Origin: an uncultured Collinsella sp. | GTDB taxonomy: Bacteria > Actinomycetota > Coriobacteriia > Coriobacteriales > Coriobacteriaceae | DNA length: 6,290 nucleotides | NCBI GenBank assembly: GCA_959020035.1 | Contig: CAUEQX010000107.1 | Location: 1-6,290, forward strand | Direction: 5' to 3' | Shown here: piece by piece, positions 5,984-6,290 of the stretch | How positions within the stretch are numbered: position 1 is the stretch's first letter | Layout of the letters: every line of letters begins with the position of its first letter | Position numbers and translations under genes: made by a program | The notes under the pieces: model-generated | The model's database searches: none | Told to the model about the DNA's origin: nothing | The model's input: the letters and a program-made list of their open reading frames with translations, nothing else

Positions 5984-6290
5984 ATGGCTATTACCCCTGC
6001 AGACATCCAGGCTCAGACTTTCTCTGAGGCCAAGCGTGGCTACGATCCTGCCGAGGTCGACGTCTTCTTGGAGACGCTGTCCTCCGAGGTTGACGCTATG
6101 CTCGCTAAGATCGTCGACCTTAAGGGTCGTCTGACTGCTACCGAGCAGCAGCTTGCCGATGCGCAGGCTCAGCTTGCCCAGGCTCAGGATACCGCCGACC
6201 AGGCCGTTCCTGCCGCCCCCGTGGCTGCTCCCGCCCCTGACTTCTCCGCTCAGGAGCGCCAGATTTCCGCTGCCCTGATCGCTGCCCAGC
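5984..6290 (+). CDS. divIVA: DivIVA/Wag31-family polar and septal scaffold protein, N-terminal part (3' end outside window)
   Basis: The first 102 residues of a DivIVA-domain protein, open to the window end. DivIVA proteins bind curved membrane at poles and septa and recruit division or cell-wall growth machinery. The N-terminal membrane-binding domain is clear: I-T-P-A-D-I at 3-8, F13, K-R-G-Y-D at 17-21 and E-V-D-V-F-L at 24-29. A coiled coil follows to about residue 70 and contains a Q-A-Q-L-A-Q-A-Q repeat at 61-68. An Ala/Pro-rich linker at about 74-86 then leads into what may be a second helical section. Compared with Bacillus DivIVA the membrane-inserting F17 is Lys and R18 is kept; Wag31-type proteins also have K-R-G-Y. 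The start is secure: AAGGAG at 5971-5976, 7 bases before the ATG. It lies 61 bases after yggT; ylmH, which often lies between them, is absent. Confidence 0.93.
   Translation, partial: MAITPADIQAQTFSEAKRGYDPAEVDVFLETLSSEVDAMLAKIVDLKGRLTATEQQLADAQAQLAQAQDTADQAVPAAPVAAPAPDFSAQERQISAALIAAQ

Noticed and set aside
6161..6189. Repeated CAGGCTCAG units in divIVA
   Set aside because: They simply encode the Gln/Ala heptads of the coiled coil and are not a mobile or regulatory repeat.

Overview
The window is ordinary chromosomal DNA from a GC-rich bacterium. It is densely coded, with every gene on the + strand. Protein features point to the Actinomycetota: the DivIVA start carries the K-R-G-Y form seen in Wag31, SepF has a Tyr/Asp-rich linker, and PhoU is PhoY-like with degraded metal motifs. 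My best guess is a Coriobacteriia relative (Collinsella/Olsenella type), but this is an inference from protein style and gene order and could not be checked by a search.

The left half (1-3979) is a high-affinity phosphate uptake operon: the 3' end of pstS, then pstC, pstA, pstB and phoU. PstS captures phosphate outside the cell, PstC and PstA form the membrane channel, PstB is the ATPase, and PhoU couples transporter status to control of uptake and signalling. The first four genes are packed with gaps of 1-12 bases. phoU follows a 92-base gap that contains weak inverted repeats. A strong GC-rich hairpin at 4017-4048 separates this operon from what follows.

The right half (4099-6290) is the cell-division cluster best known from Bacillus as ylmE-sepF-ylmG-divIVA: a YggS/YlmE-type pyridoxal phosphate protein, the FtsZ membrane anchor SepF, a one-repeat YggT/YlmG membrane protein, and the start of divIVA, which is cut by the window end. 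ylmD and ylmH, common members of this cluster, are not in the positions they often occupy.

I found no mobile element, CRISPR array, tRNA or rRNA, and no convincing undescribed system. The points most worth a second look are: (1) yggT has no ATG/GTG/TTG at the place where translation should begin, and a well-placed ribosome binding site leads to an AUC codon; (2) PhoU has lost most of its expected metal ligands in both halves and carries an acidic C-terminal tail; (3) the SepF core domain lacks the usual Asn/Asp in its first core strand.
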